Positions 50,211-61,978 of a stretch of DNA of 64,000 bases are shown one piece after another. The notes beneath the pieces are model-generated. The model saw nothing but the letters and a program-made list of their open reading frames with translations, searched no databases and was not told where the DNA came from. The stretch spans positions 725,622 to 789,621 of the forward strand of contig JAGQDJ010000037.1 in the NCBI GenBank assembly GCA_022885665.1, read 5' to 3'. This stretch comes from Triops longicaudatus. Lineage: Eukaryota > Arthropoda > Branchiopoda > Notostraca > Triopsidae. Both the position numbers and the translations under genes were made by a program. How positions within the stretch are numbered: the stretch's first letter is position 1; each line of letters starts with the position of its first letter.

Positions 50211-50531
50211 GTGCAATTGCTACTTGTGATGCGAATACCAAAGGCGACTTACTTATACTTATATCTACATTTACACAATCCGGCCGAAATCAGTTTGCTC
50301 GTTTTGTCGCGCTTATTTACGTGGTATAAGTACTGAACGTAATTCACTTTTAGATTTTGAATAATATTGCGAGCAATATTTTAAAGCAGAAAATGTGGTT
50401 TTACAGCATTGTCATTGGTTTTCCTATGAACTCAGTGAATAGTGCTGAATTTTGTGCATACGGAAAATGCATTACACTCGTTGTTGGTTTTGATACGCTG
50501 TTACTTTATTTATAACCTGCTTGAATTCCAC

Positions 50532-50537
50532 AATAAA
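50532..50537 (+). terminator. Probable poly-A signal of TRPA gene A
   Basis: AATAAA about 320 nt after the stop codon. Confidence 0.4.
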
Positions 50538-50647
50538 CCCCCTGTTTAAGTTTTATACAGTTATATGAAATGCATTACGTGTGTTACTTTTGGAAACTGG
50601 CGACAATTTAATTCCTAAATTTTCTGGGCAGTATTCTCATTACTACC

Positions 50648-50653
50648 TTTATT
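50648..50653 (-). terminator. Possible poly-A signal of the SLC22 gene
   Basis: AATAAA on the minus strand about 200 nt after the stop codon at 50857. Confidence 0.35.
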
Positions 50654-50856
50654 TACACACATGTATAGCCAATCAACTTTCACTCTGTTTCACTAAAATA
50701 ATGTAATCTGAGACGTGGAAGTTTTAAATTACGTTCCTTGCTCTTCCGTCTCGTCATCAACAGGTGTTTTACGACAGCACGAGAGCAATCGATTGTTATT
50801 TCTACTGGCAAAACAAACATTAAATGCTATTGCGAGTTCACAAATTTTTAACAAAT

Positions 50857-53800
50857 TTACTTATCCAAATTTAGCGCTTCTTGCATATTTTGCGGCAAGT
50901 TCTTGCCCAAAGTCTCGGGCAGAAAAAAAGCGAAAATACCCGCTGCAATGCCGGTACCGCCAAATATCAAATAAGGCAATGTCGATTCCTAGGACAACAA
51001 ATATATAAAAACCGAAATACAATACATTTCGCCAAAACTTCAGCACAGCAATCAATGTTCTTGAATGCCACACAAAAAAAAACGTCAAAATCACTTACAA
51101 TCACAATTAGGTAAGGCGCAGCAATAGAGCCAAGCCGACTGAAGGTAGAGCAAATTCCCAACGCTGCTCCACGAGAAGCTGTCGGAAACAATTCAATGGT
51201 ATATCCGTACACTACTCCGAAAGCTAAAGACACGAAAAACTTCCCGGTAGATGCAAACGTGGTTACTAGAATTTCATGACCTAATAAAAGCAAATTGAAT
51301 ACAAAATCTACTATAGGTTATAATTCTTCGAAAGAAACATTTTAACCTGTTACAAATGCAACAGAGATGCACGAAATGCCTCCAAAGAGTAAGGAACCCG
51401 CTAGTGTAGGCTTTCTACCCAGTTTTTCGACAGCCCATATGCCTACCACGTACGACGGAAGCTCGACGCCCATGGAAAGCCAGTAATCCAAAAAATAATC
51501 TTCGCTTAAACTCGTTGATCCAATTGAAAGTCCGAAGTAGCACATAACTATAACGATCCTAAAAACAAAAATTTCTGAGTTAATATTTCTATACGCAGGA
51601 AAATAGAATATTTACATTTTAGGTCTAACTAAATCAAAGTATTAAATTTTCTACACCAAAAAATATTGATTTTCATTGTTGTAGTGTGAATTGATTTTGT
51701 TACACTGGTAATTGCCATTTTCATTATTAATTGTTACCGTGATCGACAGTAAATTTTTTTTAAAAAAAGACATAACTAAGAAAAAAAGGTGAGAAAACGT
51801 AGGAGCTTAAGCTTTATGGAAAATAATCTTATTTTGTACTATTAGTGTCGCGTTCTGAGGTGCAAATGGTACCGGAATGTTTGTTAAATCGAACTATTAA
51901 AATTCATTAGTTGTTAAGTTTCCTCACTGAAAGATCTAGCTATAAATCATAATCTTTTACCATGCATAGCTCACAATCAATAATCGTTTCAGTAGCGTGA
52001 AGCTTTTCAATACATCCCACAAAGTTCCATCGATGTTCGCCAAATCGCAATCGTCAAGTGTAACCATGGCATCCAAGAGACTATGGCTACTCTCCTAGAT
52101 AAATATATTGAGTATCTCTTTTCTCCTACTGACTTGATTAGGAATAAAACTATCAAGTTTACGGATTTGGAGCTCCTCTTTCTTTTATGTATTTGACGTT
52201 CTTTTGCTTCGCGTTCCCTTGCTTGACCTTGGTCAAGGAACCCCAAATTCTCTGGCATGGGTTTACGATTCGTCCGCGCAATTTTTGCGATAACCGCTTT
52301 GGCTTCTTCGTTGCGATTTTTGCTTATCAACCATCTCGCGGATTCAGGTATGAACCTATTACGAGAACACAAATAACTTTTATTACGAAATAAATTCGAC
52401 ACCAAAAAATGCAAGTAAATTCGTTATAAAAATTCTTGTGAAAATAAACGCACAGAACATAGAAAATATCAGTTTAAAATAGAAAAAAAATTTATTTGAC
52501 CGTGAATAAAATTTCAGAATACTGAACTAGGAACAAGCACAATACGCCAACTGTACTTACCAAAAGTAGAAAACGAAAACCGCATAGGGCAACGAGATTA
52601 TTAATTGTAAATTCTGCCAATCACGCACATAATATGCCACAACTCCTGTGAGGATAGCACCTACTGTTGATGACGCTTGAAAAACAAAACTTGTTGCTGT
52701 TCGATAATTGGGTCCAACGGCTTCAAGCCCTATTAAAAAAAATAAAAAAATAAAAACTGCATTGCACTTCATTTGATTTTCATCCAACCAAAGCAGAATG
52801 ATAGTAAAAATTGCATCAGTTCAGTACCTATAATGAGGCCAATAGTGAACATTCCCGCCCCTCCCGCTCCTGCAAGTAGTCTCGAGATCCCGTAATATAT
52901 AAAATTGGGTACATAAGTTCCTCCAATTGTTGCCAAAGCCGTTACACACGAAATTAGCAGAAACGAAAGTCTCCGTCCAATCCTGACAAAAAAATCGTCC
53001 TTAGATTATATCAAATTTCTTTGTTATGCAGACAGTGTTTATACTTATCGGCCAACGAGCCAAATATAAAGGCGCCAAACAGCATTCCTGCCATATAACT
53101 CGACTCAATAGACGCAGCTTTCCAGCTTTCGTCACAGACGAGGTCAAACTAAGAAATTTATCGTTATAAATACGCAATAGACTAAATAATAATGATTATT
53201 TTAGGCGTACCGAAGTGACTATAGTCGATTCGAATATCGTCTTATCGTATAAGAACTGTTGGCATTTCACAGCGACTGACGACGGCGGAACGAAAGTTTC
53301 GTCGCAAATACTGGAATTTAAAGTTAAGCTCGAGTTGTAAATGTAGCAAGAACTTGGCAGGTTGTCTTCCCAAGGTATCGTGTAATTAAGCCAGGAAGGT
53401 ATTTCGTCGTAAGTTGAGAATTCGTCATCGCAAGCTGGCACGACGCACCTAAACAACAATAAATTATTAGCACGTGATTTTTGGCATACGATCCAATCAT
53501 AAATCGACTTTGTCACAAATTATTGAAAGTAAACGATTTGATCAAATTATTGAAAATGTACAACTTCGAGAAACTGTCGAAAATGTAAAATTAATATTAC
53601 ACAATCAAAAATAAAAACAGGCACTATTTATTGCACAGAAAAGGGAATCTGAGCTTCTCCAAGATTAAATAATAAATCATTAAAATAGCAAGGAAATAAA
53701 AATAGGGAAAAATTCCTGACATCCCCTGAGAATTCCTACATTTCTTAAATCTAATTTGCGATCCAATATCAAACTTTTAATAAAAGCGTCTTGGTCACTT

Positions 53801-54044
53801 ACCTGTGATCAGGAACGTTGCCTGCGAAGGAGTAGTACATGATCGAACCAGCTTCGGTCGCTGCAGCAAAACACATAAGGACCACTACGAAGAACTGAAA
53901 GATTCCAAATTCGCCAATTAGCGCGAGAATGTCATCATAATCTTCAATTGCTTCCTCGTTTTCTTCTTGATTGGCGTCCGGTACATCGGAAGTAACTTCC
54001 ACTTCAGGCTGAACATCGCTGCGATTCGTTTCCGACTCGGACAT
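50857..54044 (-). CDS. SLC22-family organic cation/anion transporter
   Basis: Ten minus-strand exons (53803-54044, 53211-53448, 53045-53148, 52828-52982, 52561-52729, 52163-52355, 51961-52094, 51347-51558, 51099-51280, 50857-50988) give 586 residues. An acidic cytoplasmic N-terminus leads to DDILALIGEFGIFQ, the usual family start. A large extracellular loop (about residues 70-160) has paired Cys and N-glycosylation sites (NYT, NSS). Then come FDLVCDESW, the major-facilitator signature GSLADKIGRR (190-199), PESARWL (306-312), a long charged loop, WDVLKSFTLLKRLLIVSYAW, ELFPTASRGAALG (from 512) and the C-terminal hallmark LPETLGKNLP. About twelve membrane spans are expected at the plasma membrane. 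Substrates cannot be told from sequence. The gene lies, reversed, between two TRPA paralogues. The 68-nt intron 52095-52162 was placed by reading-frame continuity. All phases agree and the gene looks functional. Confidence 0.9.
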
Positions 54045-55749
54045 AGGAAAATATTGAGACTACACGCGTGATACGCTTGAAGGATCTTCATGCACTAATG
54101 TGCTTTACACGATACAAATGTATCGGGCGTATATATTTGTAGATAATCTTGAGAAGAATCAGGATCATGTTGTATATGCATGGATAACGAATGGTTAAAC
54201 AAACGTCCATGTGACCCTAGACCCGCAGCGAACTTCGACGACCTGCCAAAAGGAATGCGTCATTGTTTTCAATTTGAGTGAAAACTAAATTTAAGGCTGA
54301 TTATTTAAAAATAAGAGCTAAATGTTTAAGCTGTTTTATCTCTTTTTATCTCCATGGTTTATCTTTTTTTTATCGAGAAATTGTCAACTTTCAAAATTAT
54401 CCAAAAACCAATGGTCTAAACATAAGCTTAAAAAAGTTTAAGGCACCTTACGGCATTTTACAGAACGTGTTACCTGTGAAAATTTTAGGTAAATATGTTA
54501 AAAATTAAGCCGTGGAAAGAACCCACATCCCATCTTGTGTTCAAAGCACGCATTCTACACACCTCGTATACCACTTGTTCCGTGCTAAAGCACGAAAGGT
54601 TTTTTGTATATGTTTAATGTGCCTTGTTTTAGTGGATAGAAACAGCACGATAGACAAAATATCCACTATGTTCAATTTCATTGTTACTCAACAGTTTAAT
54701 TTCGTAGCCTCCCACCGTAATCCTAAAATTCATTATTAGTGACAATGAAATCCCCCGCACCCAGCCTGTATCAGTTAGTCCCTTTTCGACCTTCTTTTGA
54801 ACCAGACCTATTTCTTCAGCACACGATTTGATTGTTGTAAAATTAAGTTAAAAATAAATCACTAACAGTGAATCAGTGTAACCTATTGGCCTCTGTATTT
54901 GCTTCATCAAAATTATCTGAAGTGAGCAAATTGCCTTATAAAAACAGAACACTTCCCTGTCGCCGTTAGCGCGATTCTGGCGGCGACACCACTGATTATC
55001 GGAGGACGGTGTCGGGAACTTAGGGATTTGCTGAAAATTATTACAGCCCTTCAGCAAAAGTGTTCACGCGACAGCAAAACGGACAATACAAAAGGGTTCA
55101 AGTAGTCATTAAATAGCGGCATAATTCTCTCCCTTGCTCTGTTGCTCATTTTTTTAGTTCACTTTCCTTTCTCGGTTCTACTTGATTACCGTAGGGAAAC
55201 ACGGCACACGCCACGGCAATGCGCCATGCATTGCGCTGTAACCACAGTCGGCCAACCAACCGAGGAAAGTTGACTCCCACCACTCCAAGCTGGAGCATAA
55301 CGGACTCAGCACACTCCACTCTACTTTAGTACCCTAGTAACTCTACTTTGCTTAAGTGTTATATCCAAGTGTGTGACAATAACTCGATTATAGTTAAAGT
55401 CCCTTGTTTAGTTAAAGCCCATTGTAGAGCACTATTGCCACCTTTGGTTTTCTCCCTGAAAAAATTTGAGGTAATTAAACATAGACTACTACGACTTACT
55501 ACGCACTAGTTCTACAATACATTCTAAGATACCAACTGCGGAAAACTCTGTTTATAAGAAAGCTACTTCCTCGTTAACTCATTATTCCGCTTATTTTTCC
55601 TCACTTTTGTGCTTCATAAATTCTATCCTAATTCGGATCCAACTTCATAGATTCTATCCCAATTTGAATCCTCTCTGTTCGGTTTTAAAAGTAAGCGAAT
55701 GTTGTTCACAAAATGGCGAAAAAATTGACGACAAGCGATATATAAACTA
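54045..55749. other. 5' flank of SLC22 and upstream region of TRPA gene B
   Basis: No exon chain seen. Presumably holds the SLC22 promoter. Nothing else recognised. Confidence 0.4.
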
Positions 55750-55852
55750 GCGCAGGGCGTTGTCGGCGTGTTGGTGAAAACATAGCATAGAAAAATTCGT
55801 GGGAATACTCCAACTGCTCCTCTCGCATCAATACCGCACCCTTCAGCGCAGG
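55750..55852 (-). repeat. Conserved block upstream of TRPA gene B (copy 2 of 2)
   Basis: It shares the 28-nt core (about 55824-55851) and its flank with 44555-44668, in the same orientation relative to the TRPA gene. In this copy the core is followed by TTCCCACGAATTTTTC, which resembles an Sm-site context, and then ACAACGCCC. The nature is unknown. Confidence 0.7.
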
Positions 55853-56526
55853 TCATCCGAGGTCTCTGCTCCAAGCACGCCGCTGTGCTCTCGTTGACAA
55901 CAAACAAGCTTGTATATAACATCACGCTTTCCAAACCAAACGCACTTAAAGAAAAGAAAGTGAACTTACGAGAGCTATTTAGCTATAAAAACCCCTCACT
56001 TCCGTTGCTGTAAGCTGTGATCCATATTACAACAAGGTCATTCCTCATTCACGATTCCTTTAAAACTACGGTCTTCTTTCGGCCCCAAAGCCGCAAAATT
56101 CACGAAGAGCCTAGAAACGAAACAGTTTTAGTTTTACTCGAACTTCTGACGCATTCAAGGCTTTACTATTCAATTATACTGGAGTTATAAGGTCACCGAT
56201 CACAAAGCGGCTACAACTTTCTTCTTCTTGCTATTTTAGTTTTTCTTTTCTGTTCGCTATCCCCTTTCCTAATTTCCTTGTGCAATACTTGGGACGCCTA
56301 AAATTTCCGTAATTTTCTGCTATTTTAAAAATAATCTTAGACTATTTTTATTTTGCTTTTTGGATTATTTTATTTCTTTACAAATTATTTATTTTCAATT
56401 TTAGATTTTCTCCTGTTTTTAGATTTTCGTTTTTTTTTAGACGTTCAAGTATGTCTAGATTAATGGTTTCTTAGATCTTTAAAATATTGCGATCGTTGTA
56501 GGGTAGAACGTTTTCGTGTTCCAAAC
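55853..56526. other. 5' flank of TRPA gene B
   Basis: T-rich DNA. A probable leader-intron acceptor (gatcgttgtag, ending near 56500) precedes the start codon. Nothing else seen. Confidence 0.35.
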
Positions 56527-59500
56527 ATGGCTCGTTTGGTGGGCCAAGAATCTCGTGACAGCCAGTGTTTGATAAATTGCATAGACGTGGCGGTAGAACT
56601 GTTGGGTGCCCTGCAACGCAAAGACATCAAAGCCTTTGAAATACTTTTGGATGGCGCAGAACCTTTGGAGATCAACAAACGCCATGACTACCCACACTAC
56701 TGCACTTGTCTCGAATTTGCTGCCAGAAATGGTCAAGCCGACTTTCTGGCGCTTTTGATCAAATACGAAGCTGAGGTCAACTCTTACAATGCTACACGCA
56801 AAACCCGAGCTTTGCACATGGCTGTGCAAAATGGCCAACATGAATGTGTACAGCTATTGTTATCCAACGGCGCCGACGTGAGCACAAACCCGTTCTTTTA
56901 AGTATTATTAAGTAAATAAAGGCTTGTTGGGAATCTAGGTAAATGCTAGAGATGGTCATGGGCGACAAACGCCTTTGCATGTACTTATGAGTACGTGGGA
57001 AGAGTCTTCGGAGTCGCCCACCATCAGGTTTCCGACGTTGCCGTTACCACCGACAAAAGAAGCCAAGTTTGCACGGTGTCTCCAATTACTGCTGGATCAT
57101 CAGGATTTGGATCTGGCTGCAGAAAACGACGACGGGTGTTCGGCTCTTGAGCTGGCTATCAGAAGGCAAAACAGCTTCGCTACGAGAATACTGCTGGATC
57201 ACGGTGCCCCGATTACCGAAAATGTTCGAGAAAGCGTAGACGAAATGGAGGTATGTATTTACAGTTCCTGAGTCAGGAAGTTTTGAAATCTAAAGAATGT
57301 GAGATTAAGTTAGGTATAAATGACGTAACACTGTAATTACAGGAATTTATGCCCGACTTGGAGAGAAGGATTAAAGAAGTTGCAGATCAGCAAGAGAAAA
57401 GTTTCCGGGAGATCAATCTCGGCGACCAAATCTGGAAAGCGATTCGAGACAACGATCATAAAAAACTAAGAACTTTTCTCCAACGCCTTCCAAGTAGATT
57501 ACATAACTTTTTAAAGTGATTTTTAAAATGAAGGAGTATTTGTAATTAATCCAGGTCCAAGTTCTGTCATTTTGGATGACACATCCCAAAGCCTGACATA
57601 CGTTCAGCATTGTTGCAGAGAAGGATTTCAAGAATGTTTACAGCAATTGCTCTTGGCAGGTGCGAATGCAAATTTAGCTTCGTTCTCCGATCCACGGCCA
57701 CCAATTATTCTCGCAGCTTACCACGGCCACGCCCAAATTCTCAAACTTCTTTCCGAACATCCTTCAACGGATATTACTGCCTGTGATTCCATGGACTCGA
57801 AGCAAAACGCGTTACACAAGATCGTTATGCGACTTAACCAAAATAATGCCCTGTACACAGAATGCTTAAATGTGTTACTAAGTTACGAGAAAAACCTGGT
57901 TATAGTCGACAAACAAGATTTGTCTGGTAATACGCCGTTGCACTACGCCGTCCAGACTGGAATAGAAGATGCCGTTTTGTTGCTGTTGCGGAAAGGATCA
58001 AGCTTGGGTTTGAAAAACATTTTGGGTGAAACCCCAGTTACGAACATGCTGCCCCAAACTCTGGAAACTTTCTTGGATGAATGCATCGTGCAAAACAAAA
58101 AAGAAGGTCGCGCAGCACGGGACTATCACATAACGTTCAATTACAATTTCCTTGCGACACGAACGCCACTTACGCGTAGCAGCAGTGTGGATGCACTAAA
58201 CATCGCGCCAAATGCCACGTATTCGGATATCAAAGAGAAAGTTACGTTTATAACAGATTCTGAAAAGCAGCCCAAGCCAGTTTTTGCTGGTAAGCAAACA
58301 GAACCCTTTGTAATAAGTTATTTTGTAAGTTTTTCATTAGTACCTTTGCCAGTTGACAACTTTTACCCTGAATCGGAAGCTCTTTGGTATCTAAGCCGTT
58401 CAAGCCGTCATAAATACCTGCTGCGCCATCCGGTGGTGACGAGCTTCTTACTCCTCAAATGGCATAAAATTAGAAGTTACTTTTACATAAATCTCGCAAT
58501 TTATCTGTTTACAGTCTTGCTATTAACGGCATATGTACTCGTGCGAGAACAAAGTATCGAAACGGACTATCCCAACTCGTCCCAAGTACGAATATATATT
58601 TTAAAAAAGTCTGTGCAACGAGAATGTTTTGAGTTTTTATTTTTCTTCAGGCAGCCTTAAACGTTTTGTGGTACACCCTCGTTTTTATGGTATCGCTCCT
58701 CTATGTACGCGAATTCTTTCAGTTTGGAATTGCGCCAATACGGTATTTGTGCAGCTTAGAGAATTACTTCGAACTTGGTATTTACAAACTACACAAAAAA
58801 GCGTATTTTTCATTTTTGCACTATAATTTCTTAGGAATGTTAACTACGACAGCGATAGTTTTGAAATACTATGAAGAGCCTGAATCCGTCCAGCATATTT
58901 CTTCCTTGGCAGTACTACTGGCCTGGGCCGAATTCTTACTCATGATTGGTCGTCATCCACGGCTGTCTATCTTCGTCGCAACCTTTATTTCCGTTACCAT
59001 AAGCTTTTTCAAACTGCTCTTATGGTACTCGATTCTCATCTTCGGCTTTGCGCTCAGTTTCCACCTTATTTTCAAAACTCCCCCGTCCGTTCCAATGGAT
59101 GATACTACCAGCAATGCTACGACTTTAGAATCTGAAAAGCCGAAGAATGAAAACTTTCAAACGCTGCCTTTGACAATGCTCAAAATTGTCGCAATGATGA
59201 CCGGCGAGTTGGAGTTCAGTGATTTACCGTTTGATCTGTCGCCAGTTACTAGTCGCGCTATTTTCCTTACGTTCGTGTTCCTCATCACGGTCGTTTTACT
59301 GAACCTTTTGAACGGTTTGGCCGTTAGCGACACTCAAGCCATTCGGAGTCAAGTAATGCTACGAAATAAAAGTCTTAGTGAAAAGTAATTGTTCTCTAAT
59401 TAGGCAGAGACTATCAGCTACGCAAGTTTAGTAGACCTGGTGTCGTACATTGAGTCGATGCTCCTCGGTGATCCATTTCATTTTTTGTCCAACTATCCAC

Positions 59501-59958
59501 CTTTTCGTTGGCTACGTCGCGTGCCTGATGCCAATTGCTGTCGTTCTTTTTTACGGATGCCTTCGCTGCGGCCCTGCATGCAACGTTACAGTACGCTGCT
59601 CTTCAACAAATGTTTACCTAATAAGGCGTACACCGTGTACCCCAATCGTCGAACTAGCCAGCGCCCTAATCCAGTATTCTAATTAACTACCCTGTCTTTT
59701 GTCTTACTTAAAATTTTACTGTAGGATGTAATAGGGATTCCGGCTTGCCACTGTCACCGGAAATTCTCTTTGCCTGTGGAGAACATCGAAGCGGCTTGCA
59801 TTCGGTTGCAAGAAATGGACAATACGAAAGAATCCAGCCATGCAAGCTTTCGAAACCTGGAAGAAAAAATCGAAGATCTGCGCGAAACTGTGAGATTCCT
59901 TTCTGCGAAACAAGAACAATTTATGCAACTTTTGCAGAACAAATTGACTCCAAAATAA
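56527..59958 (+). CDS. Painless-like TRPA cation channel, gene B
   Basis: Nine exons (56527-56877, 56939-57250, 57343-57493, 57555-58289, 58341-58585, 58651-58777, 58835-59352, 59404-59673, 59725-59958) encode 980 residues. Intron positions and phases equal those of gene A, and exons 2, 6 and 8 have identical lengths, so the two are tandem duplicates. Ankyrin repeats (HYCTCLEFAARNGQADFLAL, TRALHMAVQNGQHECVQLLL, RPPIILAAYHGHAQILKLLS, GNTPLHYAVQTGIEDAVLLL) precede six membrane segments with S4 HISSLAVLLAWAEFLLMIG, pore MMTGELEFSDLPF and S6 ending NLLNGLAVSDTQAI, then the HFLSNYPPFRWLRR region. The C-terminal coiled coil is 32 residues shorter than in gene A. Introns are 50-92 bp. The 51-bp intron 58290-58340 has no stop and is a multiple of three, so retained transcripts stay in frame. 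Predicted sensory channel, possibly co-assembling with gene A. Confidence 0.93.
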
Positions 59959-60390
59959 GCTAATTGTCTGCATCAACCTGCGTGAGGACACCTTTGACAA
60001 CTGTGTATACTATATAGCCTTGAAGTGATATAACTGACATCATTCCAAAATTTCTGGTGGGAATACACTTTTTTTGGTAATTTAACATGTCTGTACATAC
60101 CAATCCTGAAGTGCTTCCGACGCCGCTGCCTGAGCAAACAAATAGGTATTCAAACCCCCTAGAGTTGGTTTCGGTTCACAAGTGTTATTCGCATGGATAG
60201 TCATGTAGAGAGGAGAAACACAATGAATACTCGATATTGCTCCAGGAGGTTTTCGCCTGAGAGGTTTTCCAGCCGACCTGTTGCCGACCTGTTGCCGACA
60301 TAAGTAGTTAATTTTAGTTTCAAATTATATCTCCTTAAAATTAAACTATAAAATACTTATCCTACAAAAATTACTTTTATTTCACAATTT
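59959..60390. other. 3' flank of TRPA gene B
   Basis: No gene. Contains a short tandem duplication of cgacctgttgc at about 60276-60299. Confidence 0.4.
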
Positions 60391-61112
60391 AGTGGATAAT
60401 TTGATACCATAGACTTGAATTTTTTGCGGCTGTGGCTTGGAAACCACTTGATCAACTTTTTTTCTACCTCTGCCGATCGTTCGCCCAAAATTTTGATATC
60501 CAGAAAAAGTACGACAGGAAGAACGGCTTCCACCTTCGAATGGTAGATCTAGGTAAACTGCGGCAAAAACTGCTAGTCTGCTGTAAAGAACTAATGTACT
60601 TTAATCTGTCTTAATGTACTCACTTGGGCGAAAGCTTACCGCACACTGAAGCGGTATTGATGGAATGCCACCGGCACGCAGGTGCCGGGGTCTTATGCGT
60701 TCGTCGTTAACGGACACCAGTAAATATTTCTGCGTAAGATCTATCGCTGAAACCGCCTTCGAAAACTTTTCTAGGCAGATTTTAAGGTGGATATCATTTT
60801 AAAAGGCACTGTAATATTGCTAACGTGTTTCAAGTGCTGCATGATACGATACATGGGCCAGACCGGAATTGTTTCATCCGGCAGATTTTCTTATGACAGA
60901 AGGCAAAGTCAAACAAGTATACACACCCTTCTCAACTAATTAAGTTTCAGTATTATTTTTCATGTTCAATAAATTGTTAAACATATTTATTTCACAAGGA
61001 AGCGCATTTGAATAGGACAAGCCTTAGCCAAAGTACAGTCGTTTCTTTTCGCTAGTGTATTACTGCAACATTTAAAATTTTCTTGCGCTGAAGACAGACC
61101 AAAGCAGCTTTC
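60391..61112 (+). pseudogene. CYP2-like cytochrome P450 pseudogene (C-terminal exons)
   Basis: Four segments match, in order, the last four exons visible in the intact P450 downstream: 60391-60575 (I-helix exon, compare 63245-63425), 60633-60720 (ExxR exon, compare 63503-63594), 60776-60938 (PERF-region exon, compare 63652-63819) and 60993-61112 (heme exon, from 63884). The copy has many small indels. In the heme exon the codon for the iron-binding cysteine is TGA (GKRI-C in the intact gene, RKRI-stop here), so it cannot make a working enzyme. The 5' half is missing or unrecognisable. It is a truncated relic of a tandem P450 duplication. Confidence 0.85.
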
Positions 61113-61736
61113 CGATCTCCATTGTCAATCTTTCCTATTCCAAATAAATTAAAATTATCCTCTCTTTACATACTTAGAGAATACCCCATTTAAGTTTTTA
61201 CGAAAATCGTCTTATAGTTATGTTTTAAAGTACCAGAGGGTTCTTTTAAACGGAAACGTTAAGTCTTTTGCTAAAATAATGCACTTAAAAAGTTTACCTC
61301 TTCCACTCTTGTATTTAGCCTGTTGCTTTAACAAAACAATACAACTTTGTAATACTTTGAACGGAACGTTCAAACTGTTCAGTTCTTTGCAATGTCATGA
61401 GTTCTAGTTACATGCGTTTTGTACAACTTCATACGGTCAAATTTGATTGCGCACAGGCATAATCACGAAATAAATTATGTTAAATGTGTTAAATCACAGT
61501 TAAACGTATCGAAGTCAGCATATTATTCGTTTGCTTGTTTGTTTTAAGGCTAGAGATGTCACTATGGCGATACACATTTGTGCCCTCGGCTTTCCTTCGC
61601 GAACATTTTATTCCGTGACCTGAATATTATTATGTTCTTCTGTGGAAAAACTAGTTTAACCGTAGTTCGAGGTCTTTAATGACTTCGATGTTGTGCTATG
61701 ACACGTAGCTTACTGCCCTTTACTGTCTTTTCTAAA
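61113..61736. other. Upstream region of the P450 gene
   Basis: No coding feature recognised. Ends at the left target-site duplication (61729-61736) of the MITE. Confidence 0.4.
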
Positions 61737-61893
61737 CAGGGCCGGATTATAATAGAGGCTAAGTAGGCTGCAGCCTAGGAGCCCGTGGTGTGGCGGGGCC
61801 CGTCAAAAAAGTACTCTTTCTCAGCAACACACATTCATTATACGTCAACACGGATACGTCAGCCTAGGGCCGTAAAGACTTAATCCGGCCCTG
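61737..61893 (+). mobile_element. Non-autonomous hAT-type MITE (157 bp)
   Basis: Ends are inverted repeats (cagggccggattat at the left, taatccggccctg at the right), flanked by a perfect 8-bp target duplication, tttctaaa, at 61729-61736 and 61894-61901. An 8-bp duplication with CAG...CTG ends is the hAT superfamily signature. There is no coding capacity. It sits 86 bp before the start codon of the P450 gene. Confidence 0.93.
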
Positions 61894-61978
61894 TTTCTAA
61901 AACATTTGCGTTCCTAGCGTTTCAGTCTAGTCGATGAATGGCTAGTAAATTGTACCAAATATCCAGAAACTGCAGAAA

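Larger units (their letters stand above)
50211..50856. other. Shared 3' region between convergent TRPA gene A and SLC22 gene
   Basis: The two genes end tail to tail 646 bp apart. AATAAA at 50532-50537 suits TRPA gene A, and TTTATT at 50648-50653 (AATAAA on the minus strand) suits the SLC22 gene, so the 3' UTRs could overlap. No other feature. Confidence 0.5.

Noticed and set aside
52095..52162. Continuous reading through the SLC22 intron to a stop at 52007
   Set aside because: Reading on gives no family residues. Splicing 52163 to 52094 restores the transporter sequence (TLWDVLKSFTLLKRLL) in frame.
58778..58834. Extra residues (IYKLHKK...HYNFL) in TRPA gene B
   Set aside because: The position is an intron in gene A; the gtatt...cttag borders and conserved phase show this is a 57-bp intron that happens to be open.
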